Positions 21,969-32,623 of a stretch of DNA of 64,000 bases are shown here, piece after piece. The stretch comes from Lolium rigidum. Lineage: Eukaryota > Streptophyta > Magnoliopsida > Poales > Poaceae. The stretch is taken from assembly GCF_022539505.1 (NCBI RefSeq), contig NC_061508.1, forward strand, positions 31,800,256 to 31,864,255, given 5' to 3'. The stretch's first letter is position 1. Each line of letters starts with the position of its first letter. The translations under genes and the position numbers were made by a program. The notes under the pieces are model-generated. The model was not told where the DNA came from, searched no databases, and saw nothing but the letters and a program-made list of their open reading frames with translations.

Positions 21969-22192
21969 TGATACGTCCAAAACGTATCTACTTTCCCGAA
22001 CACTTTTGCTATTGTTTTGCCTCTAATTTGTGTATTTTGGATGCAACTAACACGGACTAACTCTGTTTTCAGCAGAACTGTTCTGGTGTCTCGTTTTTGT
22101 GCAGAAATCCAACTTTCAGGAAAAACCTCGGGATTTTGACGAAAGGGCCTATTTTCCCGAATACCGACGGAGCCGAAGGACAATTGAAGTGG
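21969..22192 (+). repeat. LTR start fragment, Ty3/gypsy-like, ending at the gap
   Basis: TGATACGTCCAAAACGTATC at 21969 starts a sequence of the kind seen at the 5' end of Triticeae gypsy LTRs (ACTTTCCCGAACACTTTTGC follows). It interrupts the 106-bp array of the CACTA end and runs into the assembly gap at 22193. The family differs from the LTR pieces at 20914 and 30682. Confidence 0.7.
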
Positions 22193-22292
22193 NNNNNNNN
22201 NNNNNNNNNNNNNNNNNNNNNNNNNNNNNNNNNNNNNNNNNNNNNNNNNNNNNNNNNNNNNNNNNNNNNNNNNNNNNNNNNNNNNNNNNNNN
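22193..22292. other. Assembly gap of exactly 100 N
   Basis: One hundred unknown bases. The round number suggests a placeholder for a gap of unknown size. The sequence on its left is a + strand LTR start and on its right a - strand CACTA interior, so the true distance and order across it are uncertain. Confidence 0.95.
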
Positions 22293-22297
22293 GCCAT

Positions 22298-22552
22298 TCA
22301 ATCATAGTCGTGCCAAGTCGGGCTGTAGTCGGGATGCCACTGGGGATTCCTCCGCTGCTCAGGCGTGAGCTCGAAATAGTAGTGGTTCGTGATGGCCATC
22401 TCGCGTGGCACACCTACAGGGATAGGAGGGACCGGTACGCCTCCGACGCTCGGCAACCAGCCGGTCGGGACGCGGTAGCCGGGCGGGCAGGGGTAGTTCG
22501 AGGCGCAAAGCGCCTCCGCCTCCCGGGGTGTTAGACATACGATGGAAGCCAT
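22298..22552 (-). CDS. Short Pro-rich ORF near the 3' side of CACTA A, cut by the gap
   Basis: The 84-codon frame starts MASIVCLTPREAEALCASN and continues CPPGYRVPTGWLPSVGG, VPVPPIPVG and LTPEQRRNPQWHPDYSPTW. I believe this pattern (LTPREAEAL, CPPGYRVPGGW, QRRNPQWHPD) recurs as an unnamed protein family in grass repeats, but I cannot verify it and give no function. It reads into or ends at the assembly gap, so the C terminus is not known. Its place between subterminal repeats of a CACTA element suggests element cargo rather than a free host gene. Confidence 0.45.
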   Translation of the reverse strand: MASIVCLTPREAEALCASNYPCPPGYRVPTGWLPSVGGVPVPPIPVGVPREMAITNHYYFELTPEQRRNPQWHPDYSPTWHDYD

Positions 22553-22659
22553 GGGAGAGAGTGATGAGGTTTGCGGATATGAGAGTCCAAGCCTACATAT
22601 ATATAGTGGAAAAATGGCGGGAATGCGGGAAGAAAATAGGCGGGAACGAAGTGGCGCGC

Positions 22660-22850
22660 GAAACTTTCATCCCGGGTGGAGGCTCAAACCGCGACAAAAG
22701 ACCGGGGGAGGCTTATCTAGGAGGGCCTTTTGTCACGGTTGGTGGCTGCAACCGCGACTAAAGATGTCGGCAGGATAATAAGGATGTGTCGGTAACCTTT
22801 TGTCACGGTTGGTGGCTGCAACCGCGACTAAAGCCGTCGGCAGGATAAGG
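22660..22850. repeat. Subterminal repeats of CACTA A, inner set
   Basis: At least two near-identical units read TTTTGTCACGGTTGGTGGC, then CAACCGCGACTAAAG and GTCGGCAGGATAA (22730-22790 and 22800-22850), with a related CAAACCGCGACAAAAG just before. They pair an inverted motif (CGCGACAAAAG and CTTTTGTCGCG types) as in the right-hand set at 26690-26890. Confidence 0.75.
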
Positions 22851-23177
22851 ACGCGTGGGTGGACGCACTCGCTCGATGAGATAAAGCATGTAGCGCACGA
22901 CGGTCTCGTCGAAGGAATAAGACAAAGTACAAGCGGTGCCGTGCCTATAAAAGGAGCATCGATACGCCTTGCCAAGCGGATCAACAAGCCAAGCACGGTT
23001 TAATCTTCATTATTACATAAATGTAGAGATTGTCTTGGGAACTATATATGAAGAATACATTATTACATCGCCATCTAGTGTTGTGATCTTCTACGCCGTA
23101 GCCATGGAGAATCTTCATCATTTAGCAAGATGCTTGGGTCAATTTTCACCGTGAAGGGCGGAATTTCTTTAAACTTA

Positions 23178-26100
23178 TTATAATCTTCTCGACATGTCCG
23201 TCTTGTCATCCACTCCCACGATGTTTCTTTTCCCCGAAAGAACTATGTGGCGCTTTGGCTCCTCGATTGATGTATTCTTTTGTTGATTTCTTTTTCTTGA
23301 TTTGCTAGACATGTCCTTCACGTAGAAAACTTGAGCCACCTCGCTGGCTAGGACAAAAGGCTCGTCCGTGTACGCAAGATTGTTGGGATCCACTCGTTAT
23401 CATACCGTACTTATCGTCAACATGTATAGCGCTGAGCTTCACCCATTTGCACCGAAACAAAGGGACCTTAAAAGTGGGACCATAGTCAAGTTCCCATATC
23501 TCCTCTATGTATCCATAATATGTGGTGGTCTGCCCATTCTCGTCTGTTGCATCGAAGCGGACACCGCTGTTTTGGTTGGTGCTCTTTTTATCTTGGTCGA
23601 TCGTGTAAAATGTATTCCCATTTATCTCGTACCCTTGGAATGTACATATGTTTGAAGATGGTAACCTGGCCAACAAGTACAGCTGCTCCACCGCAGATGG
23701 GTCATTAATGAGATGTCTTTGCAACCAACTGCCGAAGGTATTCATGTGTTGACGTGTAATCAAGGACTCGGGCTGGCCCGGGTTTATTTCTCGTAAAACA
23801 TTCTTATGTTTCTCGATGTACGGAGCCACCAAGCTGGAATTGTATAGAACTGTGTAGTGCGCTTGATTGAAAGAAATCTTGTCCCTCCACACCGTTGTTT
23901 TCCTTCCTAGTGTGCCTTTTCCAGTCAGCCTCCCCTCATACCGAGATTCAGGAACACCAATCGGCTTAAGGTCGGGAAGAAAGTCAACACAAAACTCAAT
24001 GACCTCCTCGGTTCCGTAGCCCTTTGAGATACTTCCTTCCGGCCTAGCTCGGTTATGAACATATTTCTTTAAGACTCCCATGAACCTCTCGAAGGGGAAC
24101 ATATTGTGTAGAAATACGAGACCGAGAATTCTAATCTCTTCAACTAGGTGAACGAGGAGGTGCGTCATAATATTGAAGAAGGATGGTGGGAACAACAACT
24201 CGAAGCCGACAAGACATTGGACCACATCTTCCCGTAATCCCGACAAAGTTTCGGATCCATTACCTTCCGAGAAACTGCGTTCGGGAATGCACATATCTTC
24301 ACAATGGCTAGTCGAACATTTTCTCGGTAGAAGTCCCCTCAATGCAATCGGAAGCAATTGTGTCATAAGCACGTGACGGTCATGGGACTTCAGGTTCTGG
24401 AATTTTTTCTCCTTCATATTTACTATCCCCTTTATATTCGACGAGAAACCGGACGGAACCTTGATACTCGAATAGGGCTTCAAAAAAGATCTCCTTCTCT
24501 TGTTTGGTAAGAGCATAGCTGGCAGGCCCTACAAACTGCCCTGGATGATTGCCGTTTCGTCCTTTATGAAGTTCCTGGTCCTCCCGTGCTTCGTTGTATC
24601 TTTTGTCTTTCCATACACGCCCGTAAAACCTAGAATATTCACACAAAGATTCTTGGTCAGGTGCATCACGTCGATTGCGGAGCGGACTTCCAGGACTTTC
24701 CAATATTCTAGCTCCCGGAAAATAGATTTCTTCTTCCACATGGGCGCGTGTCCGTCATCGTCTTTCGGAACAGGTCGACTGCTCGGACCCTTTCCAAAGA
24801 TAACATTTAAATCCTTGACCATGTCAAATATATCAGCACCACTACGGGGGACAGGCTTCGGACGGCGGTCCGCCTCGCCATCGAAATGCTTGCCTTTTTT
24901 CCTTAAGGGATGCTTGCGCGGAAGGAAACGACGATTGAACGGGTACACAACTTTTCTCGCTTTTTCCCAAATATTTACTTTCGAGTCTCATCTAAACGAG
25001 TGTGTGCATGCATTGTATCCTTTGTTCGTCTGTCCCGAAATGTTACCGAGAGCAGGCCAATCATTGATGGTTACGAATAGCAACGCTCGTAGGTCAAATT
25101 CTTGCTCCGTGTGCTCATCCCACACACGTACACCTGGTTTGGCCCACAACTCCAAAAGTTCATCGACTAATGGTCTTAGGTACACATCAATGTCGTTGCC
25201 CGGTTGCTTTGGGCCTTGGATAAGCACCGGCATCATAATGAACTTCCGCTTCATGCACAACCAAGGAGGAAGGTTGTAGATACATAGAGTCACGGGCCAG
25301 GTGCTGTGATCTGCAGCTCTGCTCCCCAAAAGGATTCATGCCATCCGTACTTAGACCAAAGTATAAGTTCCTTGCCTCACCTGCAAAATCCGGAAACTCT
25401 CTCCCGATGTTTCTCCACCGCCGACCATCAGCGGGGTGCCTCAACATCGCGTCTTTCTTACGTTCTTCCATGTGCCATCGCAACAACTTGGCATGCTCTT
25501 TGTTTCTGAACAAACGTTTCAACCGTGGTATTATTGGAGCATACCACATCACCTTCGCAGGAACCCTCTTCCTGGGTGGCTCGCCCTCAACATCACCAGG
25601 GTCATCTTTTCCGATCTTATACCGCAATGCACCACATATCGGACATTTATTCAAATTCTCGTACTTCTCACCGCGGTAGAGGATACAGTCATTAATGCAT
25701 GCATGTATCTTCTGCACATCTAATCCTAGAGGGCAGACAAGCTTCTTTGCTTCATATGTACTCGACGGGCAATTCATTATTTCTTGGAAACAGCTTCTTT
25801 AATATTATCATCAATTTCTCAAATCCCGAGTCAGTCACACCGACCTCTGCCTTCCATTTCAGCAATTCCAATATGCTACCCAGCTTTCTATGCCCATCTT
25901 CACAACCTCGGGTACAACAATTTGTGGTGGTCCTCTAACATCTTGTCAAACCGCAACCTCTCCTTATCCGTGCCACAGTCTCTTCTTGCATCGAAATGGC
26001 CCGACGAAGATCATCATCAACAGGATCATCAGATGCCTGTTCTTCACCTCCTTCTTCTTCATTGTCGTCCATTGCGGTATCAAAGCATTCAGAGAACATA

Positions 26101-26462
26101 GATCGGTACTGGTCATCATTATCTTCTTCCTCATCGCCGTCTTCCATCATAACCCCTTCTTCTCCGTGCTTGGTCCAAACATTATAGCTGGACATGAATC
26201 CAAACCGAAGCAGGTGGCTCTTAATGTCTCTTGAGCAAGAGTAATCCTTCTCGTTCTTACATTTTAGACATGGACAGCACATAAAACCTTGCTTCGACTT
26301 GTTGGCCTCGGCCACAAGCAGGAAAGAATTCACGCCCTCTCCGAAAGCGGGGGCACATCGGTTACCGTACATCCATGGATGACTCATCCGCATCATAAGT
26401 ACAATTATATATGTATCGGATGCAATCACCTTGCTAAAATTAGTATTGTACGGACTATGCAT
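23178..26462 (-). pseudogene. tnp2-type CACTA transposase gene of element A, broken
   Basis: Read leftward, the pieces follow the order of plant CACTA transposases. 26462-25935: a transposase-associated N-terminal domain with CPCLKCKNEKDYS and SHLLRFGFMSSYNVWTKHGE, followed by an acidic spacer. 25777-24529: the tnp2 domain with CPICGALRYK, PRLKRLFRNKEHAKLLRWH, FGLSTDGMNPFG, NLPPWLCMKRKFIMMPVLI and IDVMHLTKNLCVNILGF. 24516-23305: DUF4218- and DUF4216-like parts with LKSHDRHVLMTQLLPIALRG, LFPPSFFNIMTHLLVHLVEE and FERFMGVLKKYVHNRA. Frame changes between about 25330, 24530 and 24500 are not all explained by introns, so I call it a pseudogene. It could have supplied the transposase for related elements in the past. 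Confidence 0.85.
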
Positions 26463-26689
26463 ATATATATAGTCGAGAAAATAGTTGCTAACCTTTTAGG
26501 ATCAAAAAAAGGAGAAATCTTATCAAATAAAACCAAGTGGCATCCCTCTCACAAGCATTCCATCAAACACCTCTTGTGCACATGTAGAAAAAATGAGCTA
26601 GCATACACCTCCACCTTCACCACCAAGGAAAAAATGAGGTGGGGGGGTGGCTGGCTGCTTCTATATATATAGGGGGGGACATTTTGTCG

Positions 26690-26890
26690 CGGGCCGTATT
26701 ACGACCCGCGACAAAAGGGGTGGCCACGTCGCTCCTAACCCTTTTGTCGCGGGTCGTAGTACGGCCCGCGACAAAAGGCCGCGACAAAAGCCTCCGCGCG
26801 CTCCACATGGTTTCGGGGCGACGTGGCCAGGCCATTTGTCGCGGGTGCAGGCGCGCCCGCGACAAAAGGCTCCCACGGAAGCCCTGTTTT
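26690..26890. repeat. Subterminal repeats of CACTA A, outer set
   Basis: Inverted motif pairs such as TTTTGTCGCGGGCCG and CGGCCCGCGACAAAAGG follow each other four times in about 200 bp, ending 10-15 bp before the terminus at 26899. These are typical binding sites for the element's own transposase. Confidence 0.85.
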
Positions 26891-26899
26891 CCACTAGTG

Positions 26900-29335
26900 T
26901 AAATACCTCTTGTTCCGTCATCGGCTTGTCAGCCCTGCTCTTGATCATGTTTATGTGCTGATCCACCCAAGGCTCTACCTCGTTCATGTGCTGTAGTGCT
27001 ACTAAGTGGGCCCTGTTAAAGTCTGTTCTCCTATCATCTTGATCCGCGTCGAGTTCCCTCCCCGCCGGCGTTGTGGCCTACTCCCTCGAATCTGCCGAGG
27101 TGCTTGTTGGCGGGCAATCCAACCGGACGTGGGTCGTCCTCGTTTAAATAATTCTTGCGTAAAGAGATGCACTCCTCGGTGAGAAAGCCCCGGACGATGC
27201 TTCCATCCGGATGTGCCCTGTTACGAACGTATCCTTTGATGAAGCCGTTCATTCTTTCTAACGCCATCATGTTGTGAAGGAACGCGGGCCCGAGATCCTC
27301 GATATCGTCCACTATATGCACCAGCAGATGGACCATGATGTCAAAGAATGCGGGCGGGAAGTACATCTCCATCTCGCATAGGATGGTGACGATCTCTTCC
27401 TGCAGCCTCCCGAGTTTCTTGACGGTTATCGACTTTCGAGTGATGACGTCGAAGACGTTACACGAGTCGGTCAGCGTCGCACGAACGTGCGGCTCCATTA
27501 TCCCTCGGATAGCAACCGGAAGTATCTGCGTCATCATGACATGACGAGTCATGAGACTTCATCCCGCCGAAGATTTTTTCGTCGGGTCCAGCCATCTGCG
27601 TATCAGCCCCGCGTAGCCTAGGGGAAATTTGACTTCTAGTAGGCACTTGAAGAATTGTTCGAGCTCATCGGGATTTAGAGTAAAGCAGGAGGGGCGAGGA
27701 GTTTCGCGCTGCTTGGCCACCCTTTTGCGTTTGCGACCATCCGTCTCCTCCTCCTCGGTTCCCTCGACCTCATCCTTCCCATTGAACAGGTCTCCACGCT
27801 TCCTCCACGGATCATTCTTGGGAAGCCACATTCGATGCCTCATGTAGACGGTTTTTGAAGACCCGGGATCCTTACCCAGCTGTAAAAATGGCGTCTTTTC
27901 CATGCACCTCACACATGCCTTGTGTCCGTGGCACACTCGGCACGCAATATATCCGTATCCAAGATAGTCCCGCACCGTCGTCAACAGGTGCGGCTTTCAT
28001 ACGGAAAGTTTCTTGTCCGTAGGCGTCCCAAGTTTCTGTCCCTTCCTCCCACAGAGTGACTAGCTCCTCCTTCAATAGCTCCGGATACAGAGTTGATATC
28101 GCTCCCCGGCTGCGTCGGCCCTTGGATTAGCATACTCATGTGTATGTACTTCTTCTTCGAGCATAGCCATGGAGGGAGGTTGTACATCCATACAAACACG
28201 GGCCAGGTGCTGTGCTTGCTGCTTTGGTTCCCAAACGGATTGAGTCCGTCGGTGCTCGCACCCAACCCGATGTTCCTTGGTTCTTTCCCGAATTCTTCGT
28301 AATACTCATCGTCTAATGTTTTCCACCGGCTTGCATCCGAAGGGTGTGTTAGCACCGGGTTTTCAACCCGTTCCACATCACGCATCACCGCCTCCTTTCT
28401 TTCCGCGTGCCGGCGCATGAGCTTTGCTTCCTTGGGGTCCACGAAGTACCGCTGCGGACGGGGCGTGAGCGGGAAGTACCACACAACTTTTCGAGGAGAT
28501 TTTCTTGTCCCTCTCTTGTATCGAGATTCGCCACACCGTGGGCATGTATCGAGATTGGCATGCTCGTTCCGATATATTACGCGATCACCGATGCATGCGT
28601 GGTATTTCGGTGCGGTAAATCGAGAGGGCACACGATTTTCTTGGCCTCCTGTAGGCTACCGGCACACGTGTTATCTTTAGGAAAGTGGATCTTCAAGTAT
28701 CCGAAGAGTTCGTCCACGCTTGTGTCCGTCCATTTGTGCTTTGCCTTCATCTCCATAATATCGAGAGCGTATCTCAGACGGCTCTCCTCCGTCCCACGAG
28801 CTGCATCGTACAACGGAGTTCTCGAGTCTACCTCGAGTTGATCCAGCTTAGCCTTCCGTCTACCAGCGATTTTGGGGTCGGTCGATGTGTTGCTGAGAAG
28901 AAGTTCTTGAACATGACGGTCCTGCACGGCCGCGGTTAGCGGGGTATTTCTACTCATGTCCTCGTCGGCCGCATGTTCTTCCCGGCCTTCTTGATCACCA
29001 TCAACGTGTGCGCCATCCTCTTCAACCTCCTCTCCATTGTCGTGTGGGGCATCCTCTCCATCACCTTCGTTATCATCATCTCCACCATCATCACCTCCAT
29101 CTTCATGACCATCGATATCATCATCTCCATCATCACTCATCCACCGAGTATGCCCCTCCATGAAACTATACCCGAGCAGGTGTTGATTCACTATGCCCGA
29201 GAAGGGGTCAAACAACGATCCTAGCTTGCATCTTCGACAAGGACACATGATATCCTTTCGCTTTTTTCGATACATGTCGGCCGTCGCGCGTTCCACGTAT
29301 CTATCCACGACGCTTTCCCTCATCGCGATGACCAT
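26900..29335 (-). pseudogene. tnp2-type CACTA transposase gene of element B, interrupted
   Basis: Read leftward: 29335-28577 starts MVIAMRESVVDRYVERATAD and carries the transposase-associated zinc-like block CPCRRCKLGSLFDPF, then an acidic Asp/Glu stretch. 28631-27559 carries the tnp2 domain (CPRCGESRYKRG, LTPRPQRYFVDPKEAKLMRR, GASTDGLNPFGNQ, NLPPWLCSKKKYIHMSMLI). 27552-27034 carries a DUF4218-like part (MTRHVMMTQILPVAIRGIM, YFPPAFFDIMVHLLVHIVDD, MMALERMNGFIKGYVRNRAH). The frame near 26987 (MNEVEPWVDQHINMIKSR) continues the gene up to the insertion point at 26900. Frame breaks between the parts and the insertion of element A show it is dead. Confidence 0.85.
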
Positions 29336-29947
29336 CGCCGCCTACAAGACAAGATAATTGATTACACCGTCGTCTCGGTTTTCACGGAAAAAATTCGGCA
29401 TGACCTTTGCTAAATATTGTCATGCTGGAGTTCCAAAATTCGCCGGAACGGAAGTTAATCAACATTCCGGCAAAACATTGGCAACTCAATGTTCCTGCAC
29501 ACGTCAACAAATGCAAAACAATGCATGTACATATATGGAACCGCATCTTTTGCCATCACTAGTGACATAACCGTGAATTTTCACCAACTCATGAACATTC
29601 CACTCATTAGCTATATACCTATTAGTTGACGCGACGTCCAAAAGCACCGGAGAGACGCCACACGTCGACTTTTATGCTCGAGAGATCTAGAGATCTAGAA
29701 ATAGCTAGATCTAGTGGAAAAGGTGGTGGGAGGAGATAGATCTAGATCTAGATCATGCAAATCATGCTAGAGGGGCTAGGTAGTGCATGATTTGCTCAAA
29801 TACATCATATTTTGTTGGTTGAAATAGATAAAATGGGTGGGGGAATGAGATAACAAGTGCTTGGGTTGATTTTCCATCACATATGAGTGAGTGAGGGTGG
29901 TGGTAGGTGGCTGGTCGGGCTAGCTAATTAAATGGCCAAGCCCAGAG
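29336..29947. other. Noncoding interior of CACTA B
   Basis: No gene. The stretch 29683-29752 is a cluster of palindromic AGATCTAGA and TAGATCTAG units. Probably the 5' leader and promoter side of the transposase gene of element B. Confidence 0.5.
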
Positions 29948-30325
29948 TTACCGCCGGCGCCAACATGCGCGTTTGCCGGCGGTAGGGCCCATTACCGCCG
30001 GCACCTACGGCCCACAAACGCCGGCGGTAAGTGCAGGATGGGTGGCCCACCCAGCCACTTGTTACCCCCGGCATTTACGTTCTCGGGTTCGCCGGCGGTA
30101 CAACCCGCTACCCCCGGCGGTTTGGGCATAAAACGTCGGTGGTAAGGGCAGGCTGGGTGGCCCGCCGAGCCACTCATTACCCCCGGCATTTCCATTTTCG
30201 TGTTCGCCGGCGGTAAAGCCCTCACCCCCGGCGCCTTGCGTTCAGCTCGCCGGCGGTAGGGTTAGGCCACCCTGGAAGGTCTTACCGCCGGCATTTTCAA
30301 ACCGTACTCGCCGGCGGTAAGGAGT
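29948..30325. repeat. Subterminal repeats of CACTA B
   Basis: About ten units alternate TTACCGCCGGC or TACCCCCGGC with GCCGGCGGTAA or GCCGGCGGTAG, spaced by 20-30 bp. The same motif pair fills both ends of the small CACTA at 1866-3022. Confidence 0.9.
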
Positions 30326-30352
30326 GCTGCTATAAGGCTTTCCCTAGTAGTG

Positions 30353-30682
30353 ACAGCAGGGCCGCGCGGGCCCCTCCTGGGCCGCGCCGCCCTAGTGTGG
30401 CGGCGCCCCGTGGCCCCACTTCGTCTTCTCTTCGGTCTCCTGGAAGCTTCGTGGAAAAATAGGCCCCTGGGCGTTGATTTCGTCCAATTCCGAGAATATT
30501 TCTTTACTAGGATTTCTGAAACCAAAAACAGCAGAAAACAACAACTGGCTCTTCGGCATCTCGTTAATAGGTTAGTGCCGGAAAATGCATAAATACGACA
30601 TATAATGTGTATAAAACATGTAGATATCATCAATAATGTGGCATGGAACATAAGAAATTATCGATACGTCGGTGACGTATCA
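30353..30682 (-). repeat. LTR start fragment on the - strand, cut by CACTA B
   Basis: The + strand ends GATACGTCGGTGACGTATCA at 30682; read on the - strand this is an LTR start TGATACGTCACCGACG followed by ATAATTTCTTATGTTCCATG. It matches the 41-bp piece at 20914-20954 and the LTR-like stretch at 1-972 in its ATATTCTCGGAATTGG core. It ends at 30353, where CACTA B begins. Confidence 0.72.
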
Positions 30683-32623
30683 CAGTACAACCATATATAA
30701 CTAAAAGAAGATGGCAGAACGCTGCCTTTTCATTAAGAGAAAAAGAGTTTGTGTACACAAGAAATAGTCTTTCTTATAAGGGAAAAGAGAGCCTAGAACT
30801 GCAAAAATAAAATTCTAATACCCTAGTACAATATTAATGCTACTTTGGTTCATTGGCATGGCCATACGATGCCTGGAGATATCTTCTTGCACCAAAGAGC
30901 TGGAAATAGAGGGTGGGTAAGAAGTGGTGGGGGGAAGATATGAAAAGCGAAAAACATAGATGGAAAGATCGGTAGGAAAAAGAGAGTGGGAGAAAGTGGT
31001 GGGGAACACCTGACGGCATAGAAAGAGGGAAAGTTAGGATGGGAAATAAAGGACGGGACAAAATGGTGGGACTGGGAGTGTGCGAAAGTGCCGGAAGAAG
31101 AAGAAGATTTGAGGAACATTACCTACACCAGTACAACATAACATAAGATATGTGATCATGGTGAAATAGGATTGTACTACGCACTCGGAGTTGTCATTGG
31201 TAAATTCTTCTAGGAAGAACAAGCATAGAATTTTCCATGGAGTTTCTCTACATACCTTTTATTCCACCATGTTGTCCAACGTTGTGTTGCGTCTCCCAAG
31301 ACGAAGAAACATGGATGCCACACCACATCTGAGTGAGCGGTTATATAGGGTAACAATGACTGAGGATTCCAGGAAAAAACCATTGGTGGGTGAAGTGGTG
31401 GGTGGAATAGAGAGAGGAGGATGCACCCATGCATAAAACTCCATCACCCTAGTGGATCGAAAATTATGTGTTATTGAATTTGTTTATTAGACTTCTACTC
31501 CCTTAGGTTTTGTATACAAGATCACTATCTCAATTTTCATATACCAAGAAAACAAAGTCAACAATTAAATAGCATGATTAATTATGTGGAAAACATATTG
31601 TATTACGAGCTAATTAAACATGTTGCATATGATGCCTCCTTCTCTATAGTTGCATGCCGCATTCACATTAATGAGCATCATTGCACAAGGTAGAAACCTA
31701 ATCAATTCTTCTGTGGAAAAGACAGTGGTCTTGTGTAGACCCAAATTGTATTCAAAATGAGAGGGAGTATTGTTTTTTTCTATGGTATGTCAGTTTGTCA
31801 CTTTTTTTTGAAATGTTAGCGTGAGATCTACTAGATCCATTGATTATAAAGAAAAGAGCCCAAAGAACCATTGCTTGGTTTTGTTAGAGGAAATTTGGGT
31901 CAATGCCTAAGGACAAGCCACACCTAAGCAACACAAGACACTGGAAGACAGAACACACGACACACAACCTGGTACACAAGCATTTTCACGCTACCGAAAT
32001 GCACACAAGTTACCATTAGGTTGCTTGCATCTGCCACAAGAATATTCACCAAACTCATAGACACTGGAGCGGTACGGCATTGCGAATGAAACCATTTGTT
32101 AAACTGAAGAATGTTTTAAAAAGGACAGAAATATCATGCTGACGTGAGAATTATACTAGCCACACATCTAGGCAGTGACTGTCATGGTTTTTTCGCGAAA
32201 GAAAATACCTTGCCAAAAAAAAAAAAATCGTCGCCCTGAGTAACTACCGAGGCATGTTTTGCCCTTACCAATTTCGTTTAAGATAGAACCTACACAAAAC
32301 CATTACAGACGTCCGAAATTGTTGATACGATTTGCCCTTCTCAGTGCTCACAAGCACGTACCACCAAAAGGTGTTGCCCGCGAATCACCGAGCTAATCAT
32401 CATAGTACTAGTAGAAAAAGAAAACAGCCAATCGTGTCAAGATCGTAGCACTTGAGATGCCAAAATAAGGATTAGTTTCTAGCTCGAGCAAGTCGGGGCA
32501 ATGCATCCTCATGAAAAAGAGACCCTGAATCGAAGTTAGCATGCAAGCAGAAGATTCGTGGCCGTCGTCGTTCATTGAGCCGGCAACCAAGCCCGGTGAC
32601 TCCTCTGTACAGCCAGCCGGTGC
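30683..32623. other. Gene-free stretch, includes the 3' region of the NPH3 gene
   Basis: No coding sequence that I recognise. AT-rich with purine-rich parts near 30860-31110. The last one or two hundred bases before 32624 are the likely 3' untranslated region of the - strand NPH3 gene; no clear polyadenylation signal was identified. Confidence 0.5.

Larger units (their letters stand above)
22293..26899 (-). mobile_element. Autonomous-type CACTA element A (GCGACAAAAG family), - strand, open at the gap
   Basis: On the - strand it starts CACTAGTGGAAAACAGGGC at 26899, followed by subterminal repeats of the type CCCGCGACAAAAGG (26690-26890). A tnp2-type transposase gene reads leftward (26462 to about 23178). 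Similar repeats (CAACCGCGACTAAAG and TTTTGTCACGGTTGG) recur at 22660-22850, and a short ORF follows at 22552-22298. The 3' end is lost in the gap. The 5' end sits inside the transposase gene of CACTA element B, so A is the younger insertion. Confidence 0.85.
26900..30352 (-). mobile_element. Autonomous-type CACTA element B (CGCCGGCGGTAA family), - strand, split by element A
   Basis: On the - strand it starts CACTACTAGGGAAAGCC at 30352, then carries subterminal repeats (30325-29948) of the CGCCGGCGGTAA and TACCCCCGGCG type, and a transposase gene (29335 leftward). The coding sequence runs up to 26900, where element A begins, so B is interrupted by A. Its 3' part is not seen left of A within this window. 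Ends and repeats are of the same kind as in the small element at 1866-3022. Confidence 0.85.

Noticed and set aside
20914..30682. One large LTR element with inverted ends
   Set aside because: The two LTR pieces start alike but face each other, so they cannot be the direct LTRs of one element, and the flanks (GCCGC and CAGTA) do not form a duplication.
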